Of a stretch of 64,000 bases of DNA, positions 1 through 7,741 are shown piece after piece (within the stretch, counting starts at the first letter, position 1; every line of letters starts with the position of its first letter). The notes beneath the pieces are model-generated. The model searched no databases, was not told the DNA's origin, and saw only the letters and a list, made by a program, of their open reading frames with translations. Source of the stretch: an uncultured Alphaproteobacteria bacterium (GTDB lineage: Bacteria; Pseudomonadota; Alphaproteobacteria; RF32; CAG-239); contig CABQIK010000003.1 of NCBI GenBank assembly GCA_902464275.1, positions 57,451 through 121,450 of the forward strand, given 5' to 3'. The position numbers and the translations under genes were made by a program.

Positions 1-489
1 GTTTTGGTAAAAAGTTGCAATTTTCTCCGCATGAGTAATTGGTTTTGTAGCGTTGTTAAAATTATAGAAACCTTTAGCAACATCAGAGGATAAGCCACAA
101 CTCATATGAATAATTTTATTTTTTTCCGCAAAATCAGAAGCTACACGCCCCATTGTTCCTCATAAAGTAAAAATAGCATCAATGTCCTTGACAGACTTAA
201 ATAAGTTCCAATTACTAATAGCTTTTTTAACATCATATTGGTCATCTTCAAAAACAAGCTGATAATCATATTTTAAGTTACCTTTTGCTTGTTCGTCTTT
301 TAACGCCAGAGACATTGCCGCTTGTAGGTTTTTACCTGTTTCAGCCATATCACCGCTTAGAGGTAAACTAGCACCAATCTTTACCACCGGCTTGCTATCC
401 GCATTCGTTTGGGTCGTTTTATCTGTTTCATTATCCCCACAGGCAGTTATTGCCGTAGCGATCACTAAACTCAATAAAAGTTTTTTCAT
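1..489 (-). pseudogene. Branched-chain amino acid ABC transporter substrate-binding lipoprotein (LivJ-like), interrupted by TGA, 3' end outside window
   Basis: This is the N-terminal part of a periplasmic amino-acid binding protein of the LivJ/Leu-Ile-Val-binding type. The ATG at 487-489 has a good ribosome site (AAGGAG) and opens a lipoprotein signal with Cys at residue 17 after ITA, followed by a Thr/Asn-rich linker and the binding-fold start (KIGASLPLSGDMAETGKN). An in-frame TGA at 160-162 (codon 110) interrupts it. The same frame then continues open to the window edge with sensible sequence (GTMGRVASDFAEKNKIIH), so the stop looks like a single G-to-A change in a Trp codon. It starts 1 nt after the permease stop, so the two form an operon. 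It could be a pseudogene, a sequencing error or a read-through gene; pseudogene is favoured. Confidence 0.7.
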
Positions 490-490
490 G

Positions 491-1360
491 TTATTTAATC
501 TCCTTTTTCTGAAAAATCCCATGAGGTCTTAAAGACAGGAATGTAATAAAGATAACAAAAGCTATCAAATCACGCCATTCAGAGGCGAAAATCAATACAC
601 CGATGTTTTCCGCCAAAGCCAAGAATAATGCGCCAAAGAATGCACCGCGCAAATTGGCTAATCCGCCAATAATCGCGCCAATCATACCTTTGAACAACAA
701 ATTAAAGCCCATCGTCGGTGTCATACCGGTATCATAACCAATCAAAACACCGTCAACACCGAGCACAATTCCGGTCAAAACCGAAACAAGCAAAATAATC
801 TGATTATTTTTCATGCCAATGATGTTTGCAAGCGAAGCACTATCATGCACGGCACGGATTTTTAAGCCGATAAAAGTATGGTGCAATAAATAGTTCAACA
901 ATGCAAAGCAAACAAAAAACGCGACAATGGTCAGAGCCTGTACAAGGGGAATACCGGCAAAACCCAAATGAACCGTAACGGCAGAATGGATAGAGCCCAA
1001 ATTTTGATATTGTGGTCCAAATACAAGCAAAATAACCGATTCAAAGATTGTATAAACACCAAGTGACGCCACCATCAAAACCATTGATGACGCGCCGTGA
1101 TTACGCATTGGGGTATAAATACCGGCTTCTAAAGCATAAGAAAACAAGGCACAAATCAGTATTGCACCGATAACGCCTGCCCACATCGGCAAACCGCATA
1201 GTGAAATCAAACCATAGGAAGCATAAGCACCTAATGCTGCAACTGCACCTAATGTCATGTTAAAAAATGGCGAAACAGAATACATCAGCCGAAACGCCAT
1301 AGCCATTAAGCCATAGCCCGCTCCGACAATTAAAGTATTAAGTAACAAATGTAGTAGCAT
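491..1360 (-). CDS. livH: Branched-chain amino acid ABC transporter permease (LivH-type)
   Basis: This 289-residue, very hydrophobic protein has the usual length and layout of LivH permeases. It begins with an out-in helix (LLNTLIVGAGYGLMAMAFRLMYSVS), followed by NMTLGAVAALGAYASY and about eight predicted membrane segments. The cytoplasmic loop that contacts the ATPase is visible near residues 165-190 (GLKIRAVHDSASLANIIGM), and the conserved GGLANLRGAFFGAL region is near the end. It would form the inner-membrane channel of a high-affinity amino acid importer. The binding-protein gene follows immediately on the same strand but is interrupted. No ATPase or second permease (LivM/G/F) is visible here; they may lie left of the window. 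Confidence 0.85.
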   Translation of the reverse strand: MLLHLLLNTLIVGAGYGLMAMAFRLMYSVSPFFNMTLGAVAALGAYASYGLISLCGLPMWAGVIGAILICALFSYALEAGIYTPMRNHGASSMVLMVASLGVYTIFESVILLVFGPQYQNLGSIHSAVTVHLGFAGIPLVQALTIVAFFVCFALLNYLLHHTFIGLKIRAVHDSASLANIIGMKNNQIILLVSVLTGIVLGVDGVLIGYDTGMTPTMGFNLLFKGMIGAIIGGLANLRGAFFGALFLALAENIGVLIFASEWRDLIAFVIFITFLSLRPHGIFQKKEIK

Positions 1361-1524
1361 AAAAAAATTTTTCCTTATTATAATTTAAAAGCAGTATAAA
1401 AGATTTTGCTTTATATTTCATTAAAATAATGTGAGTGGGCATAAAAAATTTTGTCTGTAGTTGACCATATGGATTATATATTGAATTTTGTAATTTTATA
1501 ACCATTTGAATTTAAAATAAAATG

Positions 1525-1553
1525 CCCTGAAAACAACCAGTTGCAGGCATTTT
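1525..1553 (+). terminator. Hairpin with T-run ahead of a gene fragment
   Basis: AAATGC-C-CTG pairs with CAGGCATTT (one bulged base) and a run of six T follows. It lies directly before the unrecognised fragment at 1557-1898, so it probably marks the end of a lost upstream gene or a junction point. Confidence 0.4.
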
Positions 1554-1628
1554 TTAGAAAATATTGTTATTGGAGCAGAAAAAAGCTACTGGGAGCAAGA
1601 CCAAGAAGGTCCTGAAGCAAGTTTTGTT

Positions 1629-1898
1629 GTGTCTAAAGTAAATGACGATAAAATTAGAGTAACTCTTATTTCCTTTGGATGGTGGGAGTTTTATAAAAAA
1701 CAAAGAGGGTTACATTATGTTTCTTATGATAATCCTCAAGTGCCTTTAGATATGATTTGTTCCGTTAAAGAATTTATCACTAAAATGTATGCAGTAATGA
1801 AAAAAATAAAATATCCGAAGGAATATAATTATGACCCGTGGAATGGTGCGCCGAAGGATAGCGAAATTCTAAAAAAGTATGTTGAAGAAAATAGATAA
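1629..1898 (+). CDS. Unrecognised 89-residue protein, probably the 3' remnant of a longer gene
   Basis: I do not recognise this protein. From a GTG at 1629 it reads 89 residues rich in aromatic and charged residues (FGWWEFYKKQRG, YNYDPWNGAPKD) and ends in TAA. The frame is open further upstream to about 1522, and the residues from about 1557 (ENIVIGAEKSYWEQDQEGPE) continue the same style of protein. No ribosome site precedes any start. Upstream the frame runs into a terminator-like hairpin, so the gene is probably cut at its 5' end near 1556. The SYWEQD and WWEFY motifs resemble small immunity-like or phage-type proteins, but that is only an impression. Confidence 0.4.
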   Translation: MSKVNDDKIRVTLISFGWWEFYKKQRGLHYVSYDNPQVPLDMICSVKEFITKMYAVMKKIKYPKEYNYDPWNGAPKDSEILKKYVEENR

Positions 1899-2032
1899 TA
1901 TATTTTGATATGAAATATATGGCGCCTTCAGAAATAGGCATAAATATCATAACACCTTGATTGTGTCATATTTTTGATGAAACTAGTTCGAAGATGATTT
2001 CAAAAAACGCCTTCTGCGAACCGCAAAATATC

Positions 2033-2071
2033 ATTAAAAAACAAGAGGTTAGACCTCAAAATCTAACCTCT
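2033..2071 (-). terminator. Rho-independent terminator of tRNA-Gln
   Basis: Read on the minus strand, AGAGGTTAGA and TCTAACCTCT form a perfect 10-bp stem (2044-2053 with 2062-2071), followed by TGTTTTTTAATG. It starts 9 nt after the CCA end of the tRNA. Confidence 0.85.
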
Positions 2072-2079
2072 GTCCAGTC

Positions 2080-2154
2080 TGGCTGGGGTGGCAGGATTCG
2101 AACCTACGAATGTCGGCACCAAAAGCCGATGCCTTACCACTTGGCGACACCCCA
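2080..2154 (-). tRNA. tRNA-Gln (anticodon TTG)
   Basis: A complete cloverleaf can be drawn. Acceptor strand TGGGGTG (2148-2154) pairs with CACCCCA (2084-2090). The D arm is GCCAAGTGGTAAGGC, the anticodon loop TTTTGGT holds TTG, and the T arm contains GGTTCGAATCC. The discriminator is G and the CCA end is genomically encoded (2080-2082). A terminator follows. The promoter region upstream, with an AT-rich TTTATATTATTGT, is duplicated 200 bp further upstream together with the tRNA 5' half. Confidence 0.95.
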
Positions 2155-2394
2155 ACAATAATATAAAGTTCTCATCACTGCCTCCCGGTGGCAGGATGGT
2201 GCGCCCGCTAACGCACTGCGCATCTTTCGCTGCGCTCAAGACCTCGGACAGCAAAACTGCCTCGTCCAGCGGCGAACCACTTGCGCGGTTCTTGCTAGTC
2301 GCCCCAACGATGTCGGCACCAAAAGCCGATGCCTTACCACTTGGCGACACCCCAACAATAATATAAAGTTCTCATCACTGCCACCCGGTGGCAG
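2110..2394 (-). repeat. Partial direct duplication of the tRNA-Gln promoter and 5' half (200-bp period)
   Basis: Positions 2110-2194 recur at 2310-2394 with one mismatch, an exact offset of 200 bp. On the minus strand each unit holds a short hairpin (CTGCC...GGCAG), an AT-rich promoter-like stretch and the first ~45 nt of tRNA-Gln through the anticodon stem. In the upstream copy the tRNA part (2310-2354) lacks the T arm and 3' acceptor strand and runs into ~115 bp of GC-rich sequence resembling other dispersed repeats in the window (TGCGTTAGCGGGCGCACC). The upstream copy cannot form a tRNA. Confidence 0.8.
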
Positions 2395-2600
2395 AATCTT
2401 AAGAACTTGGCGATGGGTTATATGTAAAATAAAAAAAATATAAATGCAAGAGTTTTTTTGTTATCTTTGCAGAAAATTTTTGCTTTTGCCATAAACAATA
2501 ACCGCTTATTTAAGATAATGCGGTTACATTATATGATAAAGAAGTTGTTTATAATATTGTCGTTGTTTTGGCAGAGCATATATTCAGCAATTTGGGCGGT
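2395..2600. other. AT-rich intergenic stretch without a supported gene
   Basis: I see no coding frame or RNA gene here. A short hairpin (AACCGC...GCGGTT near 2508-2533) is present without a clear T-run. Confidence 0.5.
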
Positions 2601-2662
2601 AAAATAAAACCCCGCCATACGCGCTGTTCCTGAAATAGGACGGCTCATTGCGCATAGCGGGG
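2601..2662 (-). terminator. Hairpin terminator of the small ORF
   Basis: On the minus strand CCCCGC (2657-2662) pairs with GCGGGG (2610-2615) at the base of a longer imperfect stem (CCCCGCTATGCGC with GCGCGTATGGCGGGG), followed by TTTTATTTT. It begins 20 nt after the small ORF stop. Confidence 0.7.
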
Positions 2663-2681
2663 AAAACGAGGGATTTACCGT

Positions 2682-2786
2682 TTATTTGCTGTGTTCTTTT
2701 TCCGCAGAAGCTGATTTTTCAGATTTTACGGTTGAAGAATTGGTGTTTTTTGAAGACGGTTTTGCACCGCTGCATCCGCATGTCAT
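2682..2786 (-). CDS. Small 34-residue protein with N-terminal Cys-Gly-Cys, unknown function
   Basis: This is a short gene. ATG at 2784-2786 is preceded by AGGAG with 7-nt spacing and the frame ends in TAA at 2682-2684, then a hairpin terminator. The product begins MTCGCSGAKPSSK and continues with a Lys/Ser/Glu-rich tail without hydrophobic segments. The two Cys at residues 3 and 5 could bind a metal or be modified. Strong ribosome site, lack of overlap with any other gene and its own terminator argue that it is real. I do not recognise a family, and no function is assigned. Confidence 0.65.
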   Translation of the reverse strand: MTCGCSGAKPSSKNTNSSTVKSEKSASAEKEHSK

Positions 2787-2962
2787 GTATTTTCTCCTAA
2801 AATGATGGTTAAATGTTGTATGTTACAGCGTTTACAGATATATTGCGCCAAAGCTTGTTTACAATCTGAACTTTGGTTGAGCTCAGCTTGTTTTTTATTT
2901 ACCAAAAATAAACGATAGCACGATTATAATTAACAATATTATGCCATTTAACGGAGGCTGTT

Positions 2963-4450
2963 ATGCTTAACTTAAAATATATTCCCATTCGCTCGTTTAA
3001 TGAAAATATTGCCTATGTGCACACTGATTGCGAGGCTTATAAAACCGATGATATACGAGCGATGACGCGGGTTGAAATTCATGGCGGAGCGGTTACGCTT
3101 AATGCCTTTTTACAAGTTACCGATGACCTTTCGTTAGTGCAGCCTGACGAGTTGGGCTTAAATGCCGAGGCGTTTGATATGCTCGGGCTTCCCGAAGGCT
3201 CGCGCGTTACTTTGGTGCTTGCGGAGGCGCCGCAAAGCATGAAGGCGGTTAAGCGCAAAATGCAAGGCAATATTTTAACGGCAGGCGAGTATAAATCCAT
3301 TATAGGCGATATTTTGCAACGCAAGTATTCTAATATAGATATTGCGGCGTTTTTAAGTTCGTTCAGCGCGTTTTCAACCGCGCCGGAGATTGTTTCATTT
3401 GTGCAGGCGCTGTTATTTGATAAAAATTTGTTTTGGGACGAAGAAGATATTGTTGCCGATTGCTATACTTTAGGCGATATTCCGGGGAATAATACCGATT
3501 TGTTGGTAACGGCAATCGCCGCGGCGTACGGAATGCCGATGCCGAAAGTGGTGGTGCCGGAAGTTTCTTCATGCTTCGGTTCGGCGCATACGATGCGTAT
3601 TTTTGCCGATATTGATAAAAATCCGGTGGAATTGGCGCGTTTAATCAAAGAAAATCGCGGGGCGGTAGTCAGCTATAAGGTTTTGTCGGTTTATAAGGCG
3701 CTTTCGGCTTTGCAGTCGGTGGCAACTTATTTAAATATTAAAGATGACGCTTATGCCATTGTGCGTTTGTTGGCGCTTAAAGCCGCAGCCGGCATTACGC
3801 ATTTGTTGGTTGATATTCCGGTTGGGCCGAAAACATTAATTAAAACTCCACAGCAGGCTATTCATGCCCGCAAGCTGATAGAATATGCCGGCGATGCCTT
3901 GGGGCTTAAAACCGATGTGGTGATAACCGACGGGCGCGAGCCGGTCGGCGCCGGAGTGGGGGCGTTGCTTGAAGCCCGCGATATTAGGCGTATTTTGCGC
4001 AATAAAGATACCGCGCCGAAAGGCTTGCTTGAAAAAGCGCTGTTTTTGGCGGGGCGCGTGCTTGAATTTGATCCGGCCATGAGAGGCGGACAAGGCTATG
4101 AGGCAGCCAAAGAGATTTTAACTTCAGGTCGGGCATTGGAAGCCTTTGATAAAATTATTACCGCGCAGGGTAGGGCGGAACAATCTGATTTTGGTACGTT
4201 AATACGCGATGTAACGGCAGAAACCGGCGGCAAAATTATGGCGATTGATAATAAAATTATTCGTAAAATTGCCATGCTCGCCGGCGCAATACAATATTCC
4301 GGCGCCGGTGTTTATCTTTTGAAAAAAGTTGGCGATGAAGTTGCCAAAGGCGATGTTTTATACCGGATTATTTCATGCGATTCAGCTGATTTTGCCGTGG
4401 TAAACTCGTTTGCCGATGCTGATAATGGGTATGATATTGCAAAGGATTAA
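2963..4450 (+). CDS. Thymidine phosphorylase family protein (AMP phosphorylase/DeoA-like, long form)
   Basis: The 495-residue protein matches the long phosphorylase subfamily that includes archaeal AMP phosphorylase and the putative thymidine phosphorylases of Alphaproteobacteria. An N-terminal ~85-residue domain (MLNLKYIPIRSFNENIAYVH) precedes the glycosyltransferase-3 fold: helical part with LTAGEYKSIIGDI near residue 100, GITHLLVDIPVGPKT near 275 in the phosphoribosyl region, and a C-terminal barrel-like domain (GDEVAKGDVLYRI). The reaction is phosphorolysis of a pyrimidine nucleoside or of AMP; which one cannot be decided by eye. ATG follows GGAGG and a TATAAT-like box at 2925. The phosphopentomutase gene at 23182 could use the released ribose phosphate. 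Confidence 0.85.
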   Translation: MLNLKYIPIRSFNENIAYVHTDCEAYKTDDIRAMTRVEIHGGAVTLNAFLQVTDDLSLVQPDELGLNAEAFDMLGLPEGSRVTLVLAEAPQSMKAVKRKMQGNILTAGEYKSIIGDILQRKYSNIDIAAFLSSFSAFSTAPEIVSFVQALLFDKNLFWDEEDIVADCYTLGDIPGNNTDLLVTAIAAAYGMPMPKVVVPEVSSCFGSAHTMRIFADIDKNPVELARLIKENRGAVVSYKVLSVYKALSALQSVATYLNIKDDAYAIVRLLALKAAAGITHLLVDIPVGPKTLIKTPQQAIHARKLIEYAGDALGLKTDVVITDGREPVGAGVGALLEARDIRRILRNKDTAPKGLLEKALFLAGRVLEFDPAMRGGQGYEAAKEILTSGRALEAFDKIITAQGRAEQSDFGTLIRDVTAETGGKIMAIDNKIIRKIAMLAGAIQYSGAGVYLLKKVGDEVAKGDVLYRIISCDSADFAVVNSFADADNGYDIAKD

Positions 4451-4454
4451 CTTT

Positions 4455-4556
4455 CGCTTGCGTTTAGCAGGCGTCTGTTTGTAACTTTTTTCTTATGTAA
4501 CTATTTGTACACCACGAAAAAAAGTTACTGCGCATTAGCCTCATTCTCCGCAGGTC
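4455..4556 (+). repeat. Dispersed ~100-bp hairpin repeat (copy 1)
   Basis: The core inverted repeat GTAACTTTTTT (4481-4491) pairs with AAAAAAGTTAC (ending 4528) around an inner TGTA...TACA region; outer arms resemble those of copies at 26379, 26490 and 40633. It lies just after the phosphorylase stop and may act as a 3' end structure. Confidence 0.7.
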
Positions 4557-4585
4557 TATCTATATATTAATGCCGAAAATTAAAC

Positions 4586-4614
4586 TTGCATAAGGCATAA
4601 AGTTTTGTTATTGT
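4586..4614 (+). promoter_or_regulatory. Sigma-70-type promoter of the orphan gene at 4639
   Basis: TTGCAT (4586-4591), a 17-bp spacer and TATTGT (4609-4614), 24 nt before the ATG. Confidence 0.5.
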
Positions 4615-4638
4615 TGCCATAAATCAAAATTATTTTAT

Positions 4639-5037
4639 ATGGAAGCAAATACAATTTTGTGCATTATTCTTGCCGTTATGGGTGTTGGGACGATACTATT
4701 TTGTATCACTATTCAGGTTGATGCTAATAAGCAAAAAGCTCTCAAACACAAACCGGCACAAGAATCTGAGGTGAAAGGCGCTGTAAATAATTTGTTGCGG
4801 CTCAGCGACCATTTAAGGATTGTGGAACAGCTGCAATATGAGGAAACCTGCAAAGAAGAGCTTATGCAGCTTATTCATGATTTGTTCTTTTTTCAAGAAC
4901 TTAAGAATCCGGAGTGGCTTAAAGACACTTTGCAGAACAACTATGAGCGTTGCGTTCAGTATGATGACGCTGAAAACCAAGCGCTTGCCCGTATGTACAA
5001 GAAAATTCTGGATGATTTGCCGCAAAACAGCCGTTAG
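4639..5037 (+). CDS. Unknown membrane-anchored protein (132 aa)
   Basis: No family is recognised. Residues 5-26 (TILCIILAVMGVGTILFCITIQ) form one membrane segment, which could be an uncleaved anchor. The remaining ~100 residues are charged and helical (LLRLSDHLRIVEQLQYEETCKEELMQ), probably cytoplasmic. The gene is solitary, with its own promoter-like boxes and a terminator directly downstream. No Shine-Dalgarno sequence precedes the ATG, as in the unknown genes at 19108, 25173, 37517 and 38165. The stop is TAG. Confidence 0.7.
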   Translation: MEANTILCIILAVMGVGTILFCITIQVDANKQKALKHKPAQESEVKGAVNNLLRLSDHLRIVEQLQYEETCKEELMQLIHDLFFFQELKNPEWLKDTLQNNYERCVQYDDAENQALARMYKKILDDLPQNSR

Positions 5038-5054
5038 TGTAGTGATTAAAAAAA

Positions 5055-5086
5055 GACTTCTGAGTTTTTGCTCAGAAGTCTTTTTT
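5055..5086. terminator. Bidirectional terminator between the orphan gene and pgpA
   Basis: GACTTCTGAG (5055-5064) pairs with CTCAGAAGTC (5071-5080) and is flanked by A-run and T-run, so it can serve the convergent genes on both strands. Confidence 0.9.
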
Positions 5087-5106
5087 GCTATTTAAGCGGA
5101 ATGCAA

Positions 5107-5589
5107 TTACAATATACGTGAGGCGATTAAAGCCAAGCACAATGCGGCAAAAATACCGGCAAAAACATCATCAAGCATAACGCCCCACGCATTTTTAAGC
5201 TTAGTATCCGCCCATTTTACCGGTCCGGCTTTGCAAATATCAAACAAGCGGAATAATCCGAATCCGCACAAGTATACGAATATAACTTCAGCCGAAAAAT
5301 TGTGATATAACTGCGGAGCAACTAACACAAAGCTCATCAACTGGCCGGCGGTTTCATCAATAACCACTTTGGAAGGGTCTTTTTCAGTGCTGTTTTTAAT
5401 TAACTGATGGGTTGCCCACACGCCTATAAAAAAGCTGATTGCGGCGGCAAACAAAATTCCGTTGCGCCCGAAAAAATAAGCCATAACAAAAGCAAGCGGC
5501 AGAGTTGCCAAAGAACCGGCGGTTCCGGGGGCTTTGGGTGACAATCCGGCACCGAAAAAAGTGGCGATGATTAAAGCGATTTTTTGCAT
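5107..5589 (-). CDS. pgpA: Phosphatidylglycerophosphatase A
   Basis: PgpA removes the phosphate from phosphatidylglycerol phosphate in the inner membrane, giving phosphatidylglycerol. The 160-residue length is typical. The N-terminal signature FGAGLSPKAPGTAGSLATLPLA carries the family's SP.APGT.GS motif, and a second conserved acidic segment reads KDPSKVVIDETAGQL near residues 65-80. The C-terminal part has DICKAGPVKWADTKLKNAWGVMLDDVFAG, another hallmark. Four hydrophobic segments are visible. It stands alone on the minus strand, divergent from mtaB, with a terminator shared with the gene on its 3' side. Confidence 0.93.
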   Translation of the reverse strand: MQKIALIIATFFGAGLSPKAPGTAGSLATLPLAFVMAYFFGRNGILFAAAISFFIGVWATHQLIKNSTEKDPSKVVIDETAGQLMSFVLVAPQLYHNFSAEVIFVYLCGFGLFRLFDICKAGPVKWADTKLKNAWGVMLDDVFAGIFAALCLALIASRIL

Positions 5590-5700
5590 TTTTATAAACC
5601 TTTCATAACAAATAAAGCTTCTGCTGATTATAAAAGCTTAAAATTAAATTGCAAACAGAAAATTTTACCTTTATATTGCGGTTATTGCAAAGGAGTTAAA

Positions 5701-6744
5701 ATGGTAGAAGTTGTTACTTTCGGGTGTCGGATTAACAGTTTTGAATCTGAAGTGTTAAAAGAAAAATTTAAAGACAGCGATAACTTGATTATCGTTAATA
5801 CCTGCGCGGTAACCGGCGAGGCAGAACGTCAGTGCCGACAGGCGGTTCGCAAGTTGCGCAAAGAACACCCCGATGCCAAAATTGTGGTAACCGGTTGCGC
5901 GGCGCAGGTTAATCCGCAAAAATTTGCCGAAATGCCCGAAGTTGACTTGATTGTCGGCAACAAAGAAAAAGCTGAAATTGAAAAATATCTTAACTCCAAA
6001 ATTAATGAAAAAACTATTGTCGGCGATATTTTCAGTTATGATGATTACGACAAATACTTAATTACCGGCTTTGAAGGGCGGCAGCGTGCGTTTGTGCAAA
6101 TTCAGCAAGGGTGCAATCATCGTTGCACATATTGCATTGTGCCGTTTGCCCGCGGTAATAACCGCTCGGTACCGGAAGAAGATATTATCCGCCAAATTAA
6201 AACGCTGCTTGCCAACGGATTTAAGGAAATTTGCTTGACCGGTGTTGACGCTTGCTCGTATCAGCCGTCATTCAGCGGATTGGTTAAGCATATATTGGAA
6301 CAAATTCCTGAGTTGCCGTCATTGCAGTTCGGCTCGCTTGATCCGGCGGCGATTGATGACGAATTTATCGCGTTGGTCGGGCAGTATAAAAATATTTATC
6401 CGCATTTTCATTTGTCGGTGCAATCGGGCGATAATTTAATATTAAAACGTATGCGCCGGCGCCATACCCGCGAAGATGTGATTAATTTGTGCAGTAAGAT
6501 AAGAGCGCTGCGTCCGGAAGCCACTTTCGGGGCTGATTTTATTTGCGGTTTTCCGACCGAAACGGAAGAGGCATTTAACAACACTTGCAAACTGGTTGAT
6601 GAAGCCGGAATTGATAAACTGCATGTTTTTCCGTATTCGGAACGCAAAGGCACTCCGGCGGCTTTAATGCCTCAGGTTGATATGGAAGAACGCCGACGTC
6701 GCGCTAAAATTTTGCGCTCATTAAGAGAGGATGGCAATGACTAA
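5701..6744 (+). CDS. mtaB: tRNA-t6A37 methylthiotransferase MtaB
   Basis: MtaB adds a methylthio group to t6A37 in ANN-decoding tRNAs by radical SAM chemistry. With the ATG at 5701 (AAAGGAG 6 nt upstream) the protein has 347 residues. The N-terminal cluster-binding Cys are C9, C35 and C66 (TFGCRIN, NTCAVTG, TGCAAQ). The radical SAM motif is C138-x3-C142-x2-C145 (GCNHRCTYCIVPFARG), followed by SVPEEDI and LSVQSGD. The frame is open further upstream but without a start site of equal quality. The C-terminal TRAM domain of some relatives is short or absent. It overlaps ftsY by 8 nt, so the two are co-translated. Confidence 0.93.
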   Translation: MVEVVTFGCRINSFESEVLKEKFKDSDNLIIVNTCAVTGEAERQCRQAVRKLRKEHPDAKIVVTGCAAQVNPQKFAEMPEVDLIVGNKEKAEIEKYLNSKINEKTIVGDIFSYDDYDKYLITGFEGRQRAFVQIQQGCNHRCTYCIVPFARGNNRSVPEEDIIRQIKTLLANGFKEICLTGVDACSYQPSFSGLVKHILEQIPELPSLQFGSLDPAAIDDEFIALVGQYKNIYPHFHLSVQSGDNLILKRMRRRHTREDVINLCSKIRALRPEATFGADFICGFPTETEEAFNNTCKLVDEAGIDKLHVFPYSERKGTPAALMPQVDMEERRRRAKILRSLREDGND

Positions 6745-7651
6745 TTTTTTACAAAAACTAAGCGAGGGCTTGAAAAAAACATCATCTAAAATCGGTGGCG
6801 GCATTAGCGATATATTTACCAAGCGTAAAGTTGATGCCGCAACTTTGGACGAGCTTGAAGAATTGCTGATTTCTTCTGATTTAGGGGTTAAAGCAACCAT
6901 GAGGATTATCAATCGGTTTGCGGAAAAGCGCTTAAATAAAGAAGTTTCATTGCCCGAAATTAAAACCGCTTTGGCAGAAGACATTTCCGCGATTTTAAAA
7001 CCATGCGAGGCGGAGTTTACGATTGATGAGGCTTGCAAGCCCTATGTGGTGTTGATGGTCGGCGTCAACGGCGCCGGCAAAACAACCACTATCGGCAAGT
7101 TAGCGGCTAAATTAAAGCAAGCGGGTAAGCAAGTATCCCTGATTGCGGCGGATACGTTCAGAGCCGCGGCTGTGGAGCAGCTTCAGGTTTGGGGCGAGCG
7201 TGCCGGAGTGCGGGTTTATTCGGGGGCTAACGGTTGTGACAGCGCCGGATTGTGTTATGACGGATTAAACGCCGCCATTAAAGCCGGTGACGATGTTGTG
7301 TTTATTGATACCGCCGGTCGTTTGCAAAACAAAAACGACTTAATGGACGAGCTTAAAAAAATTGTAAGGGTGATTAAAAAAGTTTTGCCGGAAGCTCCGC
7401 ACAAAACTATGCTGACCATAGACGCGACCACCGGTCAAAATGCGCTTTCACAAGTGCAGGCATTTAAGCAAATGGTTGCGGTTGACGGTCTGGTTGTGAC
7501 CAAGCTTGACGGTTCTGCCAAAGGCGGCATTCTGGTGGCGATTGCTGAAGAATGCCCAACGCCGGTATATTTTATCGGGGTGGGCGAAAAGACTGAGGAT
7601 TTGGATAGGTTTGATAGCAAAAATTATGCCGGTTTAATTATCGGAGCATAA
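6737..7651 (+). CDS. ftsY: Signal recognition particle receptor FtsY
   Basis: FtsY docks the SRP-ribosome complex at the membrane. I chose the second ATG (6737) because AGAGG lies 6 nt before it; the ATG at 6731 would leave no spacing. The 304-residue protein has the N domain (KVDAATLDELEELLISSDLGVKAT) and the SRP GTPase G domain: P-loop GVNGAGKTTT near residue 110, DTFRAAAVEQL, DTAGR near 190 and TKLDGSAKGG near 255. The acidic A domain is missing, leaving a compact N-G receptor. The mtaB-ftsY overlap suggests coupled expression. Confidence 0.95.
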   Translation: MTNFLQKLSEGLKKTSSKIGGGISDIFTKRKVDAATLDELEELLISSDLGVKATMRIINRFAEKRLNKEVSLPEIKTALAEDISAILKPCEAEFTIDEACKPYVVLMVGVNGAGKTTTIGKLAAKLKQAGKQVSLIAADTFRAAAVEQLQVWGERAGVRVYSGANGCDSAGLCYDGLNAAIKAGDDVVFIDTAGRLQNKNDLMDELKKIVRVIKKVLPEAPHKTMLTIDATTGQNALSQVQAFKQMVAVDGLVVTKLDGSAKGGILVAIAEECPTPVYFIGVGEKTEDLDRFDSKNYAGLIIGA

Positions 7652-7741
7652 ATTTTGTGTACACGATGCTCAAAAATCCCGTCGCATCTGCTCGCTATCC
7701 CTAGACAAGGTTGTTTTTCAGATATAAATATTAAATCATAC

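Noticed and set aside
2063..2366. Overlapping open frames of ~90 codons on both strands around the tRNA-Gln repeat
   Set aside because: They run through tRNA and repeat sequence, have no ribosome sites and give low-complexity products.
2602..2662. 6S or SRP RNA-like hairpin
   Set aside because: No conserved SRP or 6S motif is visible; position after the small ORF and the T-run fit a terminator.
7652..7741. Fifth copy of the ~100-bp hairpin repeat
   Set aside because: GTGTACAC and CGCATCTGCTCG recall the element, but the paired stem is missing; too degenerate to call.
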